DNA of 7,595 nt from Actinomycetota bacterium (GTDB lineage Bacteria > Actinomycetota > Humimicrobiia > Humimicrobiales > Humimicrobiaceae). The notes below the pieces were generated by a model. That model saw only the letters and a list, made by a program, of their open reading frames with translations. It did not search any database and was not told where the DNA came from. Below, piece by piece: positions 1 to 7,066 of this stretch. Where the stretch lies: NCBI GenBank assembly GCA_028696435.1, contig JAQVHC010000058.1:1-7595 (forward strand), read 5' to 3'. Both the position numbers and the translations under genes were made by a program. Numbering within the stretch: the stretch's first letter is position 1; every line of letters starts with the position of its first letter.

Positions 1-191
1 ACAAGCATTGCGGGCCAGACAAGAGCTTTAAAAAAGCCTACTACACCAATCCAGAATGTAGTTGCCTGCTGAATGTAATAAATGAATGCTCCAATAAAAG
101 CTAATCCATAGACACTTATGTTATAATTGTAATATTTCATTTTTCTGTATTCTTTGCACTCTTTAACGTTTAAGTCTTTTTCACTATCCAT
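1..191 (-). CDS. Small two-helix membrane protein, 3' end cut off by window edge
   Basis: I do not recognise a characterised family, and no function can be assigned. The 63 visible codons begin with a charged cytoplasmic head (MDSEKDLNVKECKEYRKMKYYN). A first hydrophobic helix follows (about residues 25-41, ISVYGLAFIGAFIYYIQ), then a short linker and the start of a second helix (about 46-63, with FWIGVVGFFKALVWPAMLV). The aromatic-rich pattern ending in a WPA-LV-like motif is what I recall from short uncharacterised inner-membrane proteins of about 70 residues, so probably only a few codons are missing. The start is secure: ATG is preceded by AGGAGG (198-203) with a 6-nt spacer. The gene is transcribed away from the membrane-protein gene at 411 and has its own promoter at 223-251. 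Confidence 0.75.
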   Translation of the reverse strand, partial: MDSEKDLNVKECKEYRKMKYYNYNISVYGLAFIGAFIYYIQQATTFWIGVVGFFKALVWPAML

Positions 192-222
192 ACCAATCCT
201 CCTAAATAAATATTTATTGAAA

Positions 223-251
223 ATAATATATTTTAATTTATTTTTTGTCAA
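223..251 (-). promoter_or_regulatory. Near-consensus housekeeping promoter for the small membrane protein gene
   Basis: On the minus strand TTGACA (246-251) is followed by a 17-nt A/T-only spacer and TATTAT (223-228). This is a perfect -35 box, the optimal spacing and a one-mismatch -10 box for the main vegetative sigma factor. Transcription would start near 215, leaving a leader of about 25 nt that holds just the AGGAGG site. No operator-like palindrome is evident around it, which suggests strong, constitutive expression (inference). Confidence 0.75.
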
Positions 252-346
252 AGAACGTTATAAATTACATGCTTTTGAGACTCATGATAATATTTATTAA
301 ATTTTGAGCCTCCTATAGTTCGGAATTTATTTAGATAAACTTAAAC

Positions 347-374
347 TTGAGAATTTATCATTTTAATTTATATT
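347..374 (+). promoter_or_regulatory. Candidate promoter for the 424-residue membrane protein gene
   Basis: TTGAGA (347-352), a 16-nt spacer and TATATT (369-374) lie 36 nt ahead of the ATG at 411. The match is moderate and the region is extremely AT-rich, so other -10 choices are possible. The ribosome site AAGGAAG (394-400) lies between this element and the start codon. Confidence 0.4.
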
Positions 375-410
375 GATTTATATCGAAAGAGTAAAGGAAG
401 ATAAAGATTT

Positions 411-1685
411 ATGAAAGATAAAATTCTTGATAACGAGAAAAAACCACATACTTTGGAATCTCTATACAGGTCAAACCCGCAGGAATTCAAAAATGCTCTT
501 CTTGAGATATTTACTGAAAGTCCTGATTCGGAGATCTTTAAAGTATGGTACGAGAGGTTATTCTTTGAAGATACAACTGAAAACAAAATTGAAACAAAGA
601 AAAGGAAAATCAATTGCGATTTTTTCATTATTTTGCTATTTTGCATACTTGCAGGATTATTAGTTAAATTACCTGATTTTATCAAATTTATTAAATATGA
701 CCTCTTTTATATGAGAAACCTATCTTTCTTTTTTCTCCCGTTCATAACGATATATTATCTCATACAAAAGAAAGCAAATTGGCGTCATTGGCTAATAATA
801 CTATTACCAATTATATTATCTGCAGTGTATATCAATCTGCTTCCTGAATCAATAATCCCAAACAAGATGTCGGATACATTTATTTTAGCTTGTATTCATA
901 TGCCATTTTTCATATGGTTCATAAGTGGTTTTGGTTTTATACTTCCTGAATTAAAAGACATTGGAAAAAGAATTGAATTTCTTAAATTAAACGGAGAAAT
1001 TTTTGTTTACACAGCACTTATGATCGCAGGATTAATTGTATTATCTGGCTCTACATATTTACTCTTTTCTGCAGGTGGGCTCGATGCAACTAATGTATTA
1101 ACCAAATGGGTATTACCAATCGGCTTAGTATCATCCCCAATAGTAGCAATGAATCTTGTTTATAATAACGAAAAGATTGTTAAATTAGCACCGCTTCTTT
1201 CAAGAATATTCGCTCCTTTATTCTCTTTAGCACTATTAGTATTTTTGGGCTTTATATTTTCTCATATAAGAAACCCTTTCCCGAATCGTGATTTCCTACT
1301 TTTCGTTAATCTTTTTCTCTTGTTAGTTGTAGTTATTAGTACTTTAGTATTAATCCATAAAGTACCGAACCAAAAAACTAATTTCTCTGATTACAACAAT
1401 TTTATCTTGTTAATATCTTCTTTCATTGTGGAAATATTTGCGTCAGTTAATGTTTTGTTAAGACTTACTACCTTTGGTTTTACTCCTAACAGACTGGCTT
1501 TGATAGGGTTGAATGTTATTATTTTAATTCATCTCATAGGTATGATTATTAATTATATTAAATGGTTTACAAAAAAGGCAGATAATTCTATGTGTCTTAA
1601 ATTTGTAGCAAATTATATCCCTGTTTACTTCTACTGGTCAATATTTATTGTTTTTTTATTTCCATGGATCTTCTCGCTGAGATAG
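411..1685 (+). CDS. Polytopic membrane protein, DUF4153-like
   Basis: This is a 424-residue integral membrane protein of unknown function. A soluble, charged N-terminal segment (about residues 1-66) is followed by roughly 11 hydrophobic helices: about 69-88, 103-118, 126-143, 154-178, 196-220, 229-250, 262-284, 293-316, 327-350, 361-385 and 400-421. Near the C terminus FGFTPNR (355-361) opens a helix, and the protein ends NYIPVYFYWSIFIVFLFPWI. From memory, both features recall DUF4153 membrane proteins, where a G-x-T-x-N-R motif precedes a late helix. That assignment is tentative, and I see no catalytic or transport signature. The ATG has AAGGAAG about 10 nt upstream. The stop is TAG (1683-1685), directly after a natural-looking C terminus. 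It stands alone, with divergent and convergent neighbours, so it is probably monocistronic. Confidence 0.8.
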   Translation: MKDKILDNEKKPHTLESLYRSNPQEFKNALLEIFTESPDSEIFKVWYERLFFEDTTENKIETKKRKINCDFFIILLFCILAGLLVKLPDFIKFIKYDLFYMRNLSFFFLPFITIYYLIQKKANWRHWLIILLPIILSAVYINLLPESIIPNKMSDTFILACIHMPFFIWFISGFGFILPELKDIGKRIEFLKLNGEIFVYTALMIAGLIVLSGSTYLLFSAGGLDATNVLTKWVLPIGLVSSPIVAMNLVYNNEKIVKLAPLLSRIFAPLFSLALLVFLGFIFSHIRNPFPNRDFLLFVNLFLLLVVVISTLVLIHKVPNQKTNFSDYNNFILLISSFIVEIFASVNVLLRLTTFGFTPNRLALIGLNVIILIHLIGMIINYIKWFTKKADNSMCLKFVANYIPVYFYWSIFIVFLFPWIFSLR

Positions 1686-1952
1686 ATTTTCTTCAATCTT
1701 TTCTCTTTGAGCAACAGTTATTTACAAACAATAACAAGAAGTTTGTAGTTAGTATTTAATGTAATCATATTTTTTTAATCCAACTAAACGGTTTGTTTTA
1801 ATTAAAATCATGGTAGAGTATATAATTTCTATCATAGCTCGGATTATAATAAGTGTAAAAAGTGAGAAGGTTGAAAAGAGTAGCCCCTTCATCGCTAAAA
1901 AGAAGCACTTTCATTATTTCACTTTTCTAAACTTAAAAAAATTGTATTTCTT
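1686..1952. other. Convergent intergenic region with weak inverted repeats
   Basis: This 267-nt AT-rich stretch separates two converging genes, and no clean intrinsic terminator is visible. There are two weak hairpins. TACAAAC (1723-1729) pairs with GTTTGTA (1741-1747) across an 11-nt loop. ATGGTAGA (1810-1817) pairs with TCTATCAT (1828-1835) through one G-T wobble; read on the minus strand it is followed by GATTTT, so it could be a poor terminator for the gene ending at 1953. AAAAGTGA (1858-1865) is also complementary to TCACTTTT (1919-1926), 53 nt away. None has a GC-rich stem plus U-tract. A 38-codon minus-strand ORF at 1798-1914 lies here and is not supported. Confidence 0.35.
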
Positions 1953-3800
1953 TTACTTTGCGGGGTAAGTAACCTTTACCTCTCGTAAGTTTGCATTCCA
2001 GTCTACCTTACATCCCATATTCTCAGCTATAAATCTTATAGGAAGCATTGTTCTTCCTGGAGGTATTATTATTGGTGTGACTTTAGGATTCTCTGGGTCA
2101 ATAAATTTATAAACCCCATTAACTTTTGCATTATTCTTACTTATCCACAGTTCAATTACTATATCTTTAAAAGTAATCGTAACTTTTTGTTCACTTTCAT
2201 TCCAGGAAACTTCTGCTCCCAGTGCCTCTGCAACATATCTAATTGGAAGTAGGGTTCTTTCTTCATATATTATTGGTGCTACATCCATCTCCTTTTCTAA
2301 ACCGTTAATATAATATTTCTTGCTTCCAATGTAGAGCTTGATTTCTATTCTTTGAACTTCAGGAATCTTTTCTGAGACTGTTATTGTTTTAGTTATATTC
2401 CCACTACTTCCTTCGTTATCAGTAACTTTAAGAGTAACATCATAATTTCCAGCTTTATTAAATCTATGGATTATGACTTTATCTCCTTCAATTTCGCCTT
2501 TACCAAAATTCCATTCATATTTTACAATTTCCCCATCTGAATCAGTAGAATTAGAAGCATCAAAAGTTATATCTTTTTGAGCAGAAACTTTTTCAGGAGT
2601 AATTGTGAAATTGGCAAAAGGAGGAGAATTTGTGCTTATATACTCCCTTTTGACTTCGGTTGATTGGCTCTCATATATTATATATCCAATAACTGAATAA
2701 GTTTTTCCTCTCTCTGCTTCAACAGTTGACCATTTATCAGAGATAGTTAAGAAATCGTCTTTTTTAAAATCATTGAAATCATGTCTTAGTTCTTTCTTTA
2801 CGACATCATCAGAAATAACTTTAAAAATACATGTTCCCGAAACATTTCCTGAACCAGCATTCTTAAAAGCCATTGAGATAACTAAATCCTCACCAATTTG
2901 AAATTTTTTAGGACTAACTGAGAAATTCTTAATCTCTATAAGAGTCTTTCCAATTTTTACAGCTGTCTCTTCTTTATCAAGAATGTTATTTGAAGTATCT
3001 AAACAAGATGTTTCAAAAATATATTCTCCCGTATAAAACCCTTTTGTATCCCACTCTTGCGTTACAAGACCATCTCCAGTGAGACTTTTTATTGACATTA
3101 ATTGTAAACTATCTACTACCTCAGGAGCTGCACTTTTCCTTACGATAGTATTAATGTACACATCATGGGCATCATCGCTATTATTTAATAGAACATTTAG
3201 TTTTACTGTTTCACCTAAATCATAGAAATCTTTTTCTTCATATAGTCCTGTTATTGAAACAGTAGAAGTTATGAACTTTATCTCAAATTCATATTTTTTA
3301 TAGAATTTGGCTTCAGTAGTTGAAGCATTGTAGAAGAATGGATAAATGTTTAGTATAAGAGTTGTTGTATCATCTGGGTTTTCAGTTATCTGCCAATCAT
3401 AATCCTTCTCTGGAAACCACTCATTCGCTAATTCCTGCTCTGTCATATTAAAGGAAGAAGAGTCTGGAAGCATACTTACAATAGGAAGCTTTAAATCTTT
3501 TGCAGTAATCAAGCCATCTTTAATTTTTAGGATTACATCCTGAACTCTGTAAATGCTATCATAATTTATCTTTTTAAAATAATAAGGAACTCTTGGTTTG
3601 CCATCTTCTAAGATTACATCTCCTCCGGATATTTCAACATAATCCAATCCTTCTACTCTTTCAACTGTGTAATCAGGAATATCAATTTTAATAAAAGATG
3701 GCGGTTCTGTGCCTCCTACACTGATATTTCGAAGCATGAGAAAAAAAGAAATCACTATTATTGAAACCAATAAAATTAATGAAAATCTTTTATTCTTCAT
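1953..3800 (-). CDS. Membrane-anchored protein: C25-propeptide-like, CARDB-like, PKD and twin CuAO-N1 domains
   Basis: This 615-residue exported protein has an N-terminal helix (about 5-23) behind KNKR, with no Cys lipobox, so it is an uncleaved anchor or a signal peptide. Residues about 37-178 resemble the gingipain propeptide: a GKPRVPYY segment where that family has G-x-P-x-LP, and NIYPFFYNAS where it has a P-x-x-Y-N-P-like strand. Residues about 183-285 and 288-388 look like CARDB-type beta-sandwiches. PKD spans about 393-476 (FDASNSTDSDG, YEWNFG, H-x-F-x-x-x-GNYDVTLKVTD). Residues 486-612 are a CuAO-N1 module with two repeats, TLLPIRYVAEALGAEVSW (516-533) and TMLPIRFIAENMGCKVDW (584-601); such modules are regarded as structural or adhesive, not catalytic. 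No catalytic site is seen. The ATG has GGAGGT at 8 nt and lies 2 nt after the protease stop, so the genes are co-transcribed. The propeptide call is from pattern memory; a partner role is inferred. Confidence 0.85.
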   Translation of the reverse strand: MKNKRFSLILLVSIIVISFFLMLRNISVGGTEPPSFIKIDIPDYTVERVEGLDYVEISGGDVILEDGKPRVPYYFKKINYDSIYRVQDVILKIKDGLITAKDLKLPIVSMLPDSSSFNMTEQELANEWFPEKDYDWQITENPDDTTTLILNIYPFFYNASTTEAKFYKKYEFEIKFITSTVSITGLYEEKDFYDLGETVKLNVLLNNSDDAHDVYINTIVRKSAAPEVVDSLQLMSIKSLTGDGLVTQEWDTKGFYTGEYIFETSCLDTSNNILDKEETAVKIGKTLIEIKNFSVSPKKFQIGEDLVISMAFKNAGSGNVSGTCIFKVISDDVVKKELRHDFNDFKKDDFLTISDKWSTVEAERGKTYSVIGYIIYESQSTEVKREYISTNSPPFANFTITPEKVSAQKDITFDASNSTDSDGEIVKYEWNFGKGEIEGDKVIIHRFNKAGNYDVTLKVTDNEGSSGNITKTITVSEKIPEVQRIEIKLYIGSKKYYINGLEKEMDVAPIIYEERTLLPIRYVAEALGAEVSWNESEQKVTITFKDIVIELWISKNNAKVNGVYKFIDPENPKVTPIIIPPGRTMLPIRFIAENMGCKVDWNANLREVKVTYPAK

Positions 3801-3802
3801 AT

Positions 3803-6800
3803 TTATTCACCTCCAAACTTTGGATCACCATAAAAGTTATATTCATATACCCACATCTTCCAGTCAGAAGAAGACGCTCTATAGTTTTTATAGTCGAGAA
3901 ATGCTTTTCCTGCTGGAACTGTATCCATATTCCATCTGTCAAAATAGACTCTTGCTGTTTCGTTATTTAATGCTGTACTTGATCCTTCAGTTGCACCAAT
4001 ATAGACTCCTGCCCCATGGTCTAAATATGCCTCTCCCATACTGTAATCTCCACAACCAGGTAAGTCGTAATATCCTGTAAGACAGGATAAACCTAAAACA
4101 AATGGATGGTTTACCATATTTGCTGTTATGTCTCCTGTTCCCATTGGTGATAGGTAACACTCATTACCGTGACCCCTCATAACTATTACATCCTTATTTC
4201 TTGCAGATGTGTTAAATCTATCAATAAATATTTCATGAGCTCTTTCTTCACTTACTGTATATATGGTACTACTTGCTCCATTTCTATTGTAAGCAATAAC
4301 CATCTCATCATTGTAACCTGATAGGACATTTCCAATTGCGAATGCATCGTGACGAGTAGTGCCATCGGTGTATCTTATTCCGTCAAATTTGTATTCATAG
4401 CTTCCCATATCGCCTTTTCCCCATTTCCATGTCCCTCTATCATCAGAATATCTATAAAACACTTGTATTACTCTTCTTTCATCGTTAATACCATCATCAC
4501 TTATAATGTAAATCTCATCTAATCCATTACCATTGCGATCTCCGCAGGCAAAACCATCGTAATGTGTGTAAAAGACATCACCACTTCCATCTACATTTAT
4601 GTCATCAATTGTGCTTACTCTTCTTCCTGTATGATCATAAATTCGAATTGTTTCATTATCATCTCTTATCACTATAATCTCTGCGTTATTGTCCCCCTCC
4701 ATAACATTTCCAACAAGAAAACCATCATAATGGGTAAATTCAATTCCGGTAAGTCTTTCCTTGAATGAAAATCTTCCATCTGTTACATCATACACTGTTA
4801 CAGTGCCATCATCGTCTTTTGCAATTAATATTTCATCTTTCCCATCATTATCAGTATCACCTGTTGCAATTATATCCCAGTGGGTAAAATTAAATGTCTC
4901 ATCATCAACAAGAAAGCCATTTGGTTCATAAAGATAAAGCTTATCATCCTCATCAGTTCCTATAACTATTTCATCCTGTCCATCTCCATCGAAGTCTCCT
5001 GTTACAAAACCATCATATTTAGTGTATCGCACATTAATACTTCTTATAAGAGTTCCATCTGGTTCATATTCATAGATTTTACTATCCTCATCAATTGCAA
5101 TTAAGATCTCATCTATATCATCGCTATCAATATCTCCTAAGGCAAAGGCATCATAATGAGTGAAACGTACATTAAACAGGGACTTTACAAGTTCTTTTGA
5201 GTAGTGAAGTCTCTCTGTTGTGTAACCTTTAGTTTCGAGGTCAACAGCAGCATCATTTGCTGTTTTTAGAAACATTTCCCATGTGCCTAATCCGCCACTT
5301 GTAGTAAGAGCATTACTTCTCCTAAATCCTCTGCCAGCTTTTACTTCGAGGCTTGTAATAATAGGATTTAGTAAAGCCCCTGCACTATTACCAATTATTC
5401 TCCCCATAGATAGTTCAGGTGTATCACGACCTCCTGCACTATCAGCATAAGGTAAATCACAGTTGCGAACATTTATAGGATTACCATCACTATTAATGCC
5501 AATTGTTGCAGTAGATGATGGAACTATCTCTGTTTCACCCACGATTAAAAGATACCCTGACGAACTCCAGCCTTCTTTAAGTTTTAGAAACCAACTGTTT
5601 AACCCTGATTCTCTTGTATCAATTAATCTATCAAAACTTGGATTTGTAGCACCTAAAGGAAGGTATCCTAAAACTCCGTTCTTTTCTTTAGCAAGTTTTG
5701 CCATATTTGCTAATAGGCTATTTACATCATTAAGGACATAAGAACCAAAGAGATTTGTAGGATTTGTAACAATTAGATAATCTGCACTTGAGAAGGCATT
5801 ATTAAGATTTGTGGTTGTTAGAGCAGCTGAAACGCTTACAGGACACTCTAAGGAATACAGTCTATTCCACCTATCTTTATAGGTAATTGTAACCTCTTCT
5901 TCTCCAATATAGTATCTCGAAGTTGATAATCTTGGATCAAAGAGAATAGGAACAAGATCAAAAGAAAAAGTGAATGATGTTCTACCATTAAATGAACCAA
6001 ATCTGGTATATGTAATTTCCGTCTCTTGGGATATTAATGAGTAAGTTACATCTATACCGTTACCTTTAGCACACTGAAAGCCTTTAGCACAATCTAAAAC
6101 TTTGAAATCCGAAACGTTATAGTCAGGATTATCAGCTGGAGCAGTGTTCCTCACTGTTACTGTAACAGTAAAATAGTTTCCATTCCTTGTGATGTACCTT
6201 GTTATATTTAATGGCAGAGTTACATCAGGTTCTTCTATTTTTCTAACTGATATTCCTTTTTTTCTTTCATTACCATAACTATCCTTTGCTTTAACTTCAA
6301 TTACATAGCTACCCGTGGGAATTCCAAAAGTATTCCAATAATAACTTATACTTCTATCACAGTGACTCTCCCCCCACGCTGGATAAATGGGAACCATACA
6401 TCGCATATATTCTTCCCTTGCTTTACTTTCACCATCTATAAGAATTTCAGCCTCTGTGATATATTCATATTCATCCTTAGAGCTAATTGTTGCTGAAATT
6501 CTAACAGTACCATAAACTTCACTATTAAGAGTTGGTTCTTCAATTGTTATGATTATTGGAGATTCTTCTTCAGGAAGACGATTTCTAATATTTCCCGAAA
6601 CTGCTATTTCTCTAAAGTTTCCTGCAAAGTCAAAAGCTTCTGCTGAAAATGAGTGAGAGCCATCGATGAATATCCCTGTGTCAAAACTCCATTCAAAAGG
6701 TAGGGAAAAATCAGTAAATCTTAGCTTTCCATCTACAAAGAATAAAACTCTACTAACTCCCTTATTATCTCTACATTCAGCTTTTATCTTTGAAACACCC

Positions 6801-6958
6801 TGTAACTTTTCCGGAAGAATTAAGGAGATAGATGGTTGTTCAAAGTCATCTTCGGGGAGAGTACAAAATAGCTTTTCTTTGCTTTGAGCTAAATTGCCTG
6901 ATGAATCTTTTGATTCCACGATAAAGCTGTAAACAGTTTGAGGGCTTAAATCCTTCAA
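3803..6958 (-). CDS. C25-like (gingipain-type) cysteine peptidase with an internal FG-GAP propeller; C-terminal part of an interrupted gene
   Basis: The frame is open from 7063; 1051 residues are counted from TTG 6958, which lacks a ribosome site and is probably not a real start. In order: the end of a fibronectin-III domain (1-35); two Ig-like Big_7-type domains (about 43-126 and 134-240); a DUF11-like beta-sandwich (about 246-378); then the peptidase. Its first half shows SADYLIVTN (391-399), YLLIVGETEIVP (469-480) and PELSMGRIIG (514-523). Six FG-GAP repeats follow (about 597-905). The second half has catalytic His930 in MRGHGN, Cys959 in GLSCLTGYYD and the family-typical ending FYGDPKFG (1042-1049). 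The His-Cys spacing of 29 is close to the 33 of gingipain RgpB (His211/Cys244). It should be an exported endopeptidase; cleavage specificity cannot be read. The product ends with the peptidase domain, with no sorting tail. Clan CD cousins (clostripain, C11) fit less well because of the GDP ending. Confidence 0.85.
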   Translation of the reverse strand: MKDLSPQTVYSFIVESKDSSGNLAQSKEKLFCTLPEDDFEQPSISLILPEKLQGVSKIKAECRDNKGVSRVLFFVDGKLRFTDFSLPFEWSFDTGIFIDGSHSFSAEAFDFAGNFREIAVSGNIRNRLPEEESPIIITIEEPTLNSEVYGTVRISATISSKDEYEYITEAEILIDGESKAREEYMRCMVPIYPAWGESHCDRSISYYWNTFGIPTGSYVIEVKAKDSYGNERKKGISVRKIEEPDVTLPLNITRYITRNGNYFTVTVTVRNTAPADNPDYNVSDFKVLDCAKGFQCAKGNGIDVTYSLISQETEITYTRFGSFNGRTSFTFSFDLVPILFDPRLSTSRYYIGEEEVTITYKDRWNRLYSLECPVSVSAALTTTNLNNAFSSADYLIVTNPTNLFGSYVLNDVNSLLANMAKLAKEKNGVLGYLPLGATNPSFDRLIDTRESGLNSWFLKLKEGWSSSGYLLIVGETEIVPSSTATIGINSDGNPINVRNCDLPYADSAGGRDTPELSMGRIIGNSAGALLNPIITSLEVKAGRGFRRSNALTTSGGLGTWEMFLKTANDAAVDLETKGYTTERLHYSKELVKSLFNVRFTHYDAFALGDIDSDDIDEILIAIDEDSKIYEYEPDGTLIRSINVRYTKYDGFVTGDFDGDGQDEIVIGTDEDDKLYLYEPNGFLVDDETFNFTHWDIIATGDTDNDGKDEILIAKDDDGTVTVYDVTDGRFSFKERLTGIEFTHYDGFLVGNVMEGDNNAEIIVIRDDNETIRIYDHTGRRVSTIDDINVDGSGDVFYTHYDGFACGDRNGNGLDEIYIISDDGINDERRVIQVFYRYSDDRGTWKWGKGDMGSYEYKFDGIRYTDGTTRHDAFAIGNVLSGYNDEMVIAYNRNGASSTIYTVSEERAHEIFIDRFNTSARNKDVIVMRGHGNECYLSPMGTGDITANMVNHPFVLGLSCLTGYYDLPGCGDYSMGEAYLDHGAGVYIGATEGSSTALNNETARVYFDRWNMDTVPAGKAFLDYKNYRASSSDWKMWVYEYNFYGDPKFGGE
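3809..3814 (-). promoter_or_regulatory. Ribosome binding site embedded in the end of the protease gene
   Basis: GGAGGT on the minus strand overlaps the last codons of the peptidase (..FGGE, stop) and sits 8 nt before the ATG at 3800. The upstream stop codon (3803-3805) falls between this site and the start codon. Ribosomes finishing the protease therefore terminate on the downstream initiation region, a classic arrangement for translational coupling. It also fixes the downstream start. Confidence 0.85.
4244..5170 (-). repeat. Six tandem FG-GAP/VCBS protein repeats
   Basis: Approximate units on the minus strand are 5170-5033, 5032-4895, 4894-4745, 4744-4577, 4576-4379 and 4378-4244. Each begins with an aromatic-Thr-His-Tyr-Asp-like motif (FTHYDAF, YTKYDGF, FTHWDII, FTHYDGF, YTHYDGF, TRHDAF), followed by G-D/N and a calcium loop, then a DEI/AEI-type strand. 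Calcium loops are intact in unit 1 (DIDSDDIDE), unit 2 (DFDGDGQDE) and unit 3 (DTDNDGKDE). Unit 5 is nearly intact (DRNGNGLDE). Units 4 (NVMEGDNNAE) and 6 (NVLSGYNDE) are degenerate. Such repeats fold as blades of a beta-propeller. Unit 5 carries an extra hairpin rich in Trp, Gly and Lys. The DNA shows imperfect echoes about 140-200 bp apart, caused by the protein repeat. Confidence 0.85.
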
Positions 6959-7063
6959 AATTATGTTGTGAACTTTAACAAACTTAGAATCTCCAGCTTT
7001 GTATCCATATTTTAAGCCTTTATTTCCATATCTTACAAGGCTATCACTCTCTTCATCAGTAAT

Positions 7064-7066
7064 CTA
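7064..7066 (-). other. In-frame TAG interrupting the protease gene at a conserved Trp position
   Basis: The same minus-strand frame is open on both sides of this codon, from the window edge at 7595 to 7067 and from 7063 to 3803. The residues before (EAVVS) and after (ITDEESDSLVRYG) join into one fibronectin-III strand pair of the type seen before purple acid phosphatases, where the consensus is roughly A-T-V-S-W-x-T-D-E-x-x-D-S-x-V-x-Y-G. The stop stands exactly where Trp (TGG) is expected. One C-to-T difference at plus-strand base 7065 explains it; no frameshift is involved. Confidence 0.9.

Noticed and set aside
1798..1914. A 38-codon minus-strand ORF (MKVLLFSDEGATLFNLL...) between the converging genes
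   Set aside because: No convincing ribosome site, no recognisable family, and it lies in a random-looking AT-rich spacer where an ORF this long is expected by chance. Conservation in relatives would revive it.
1953..1972. Hairpin TTACTT/AAGTAA at the end of the minus-strand gene followed by a T7 run as a terminator
   Set aside because: The stem has a single G-C pair, overlaps the coding end and is separated from the T-run by about 11 nt, so it is not a convincing intrinsic terminator.
1965..2345. A copper amine oxidase enzyme
   Set aside because: Only the N1-type domains are present. The large catalytic domain with topaquinone Tyr and His ligands is absent.
3709..4080. Plus-strand ORFs within 3709-6887 as separate genes
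   Set aside because: They are antisense to strongly supported coding sequence, lack ribosome sites and encode low-complexity, family-less peptides.
4244..5170. Periodic DNA similarity (catcataatg-like words about every 140-200 bp) as a CRISPR or non-coding tandem repeat
   Set aside because: The spacing and sequence follow the codons of the THYDGF motif in the FG-GAP protein repeat; there are no identical repeats or uniform spacers.
6956..6958. TTG as the genuine start of the peptidase
   Set aside because: There is no Shine-Dalgarno upstream. The codon falls inside a fibronectin-III domain whose first strands are encoded immediately upstream in the same frame. The open frame begins at 7063 only because of the TAG.
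7064..7066. Genome-wide reassignment of TAG to an amino acid
   Set aside because: The membrane-protein gene at 411-1685 ends with TAG right after a natural C terminus, and the frame beyond it soon meets TAG and TAA again. One codon is weak evidence either way, but nothing else supports recoding.
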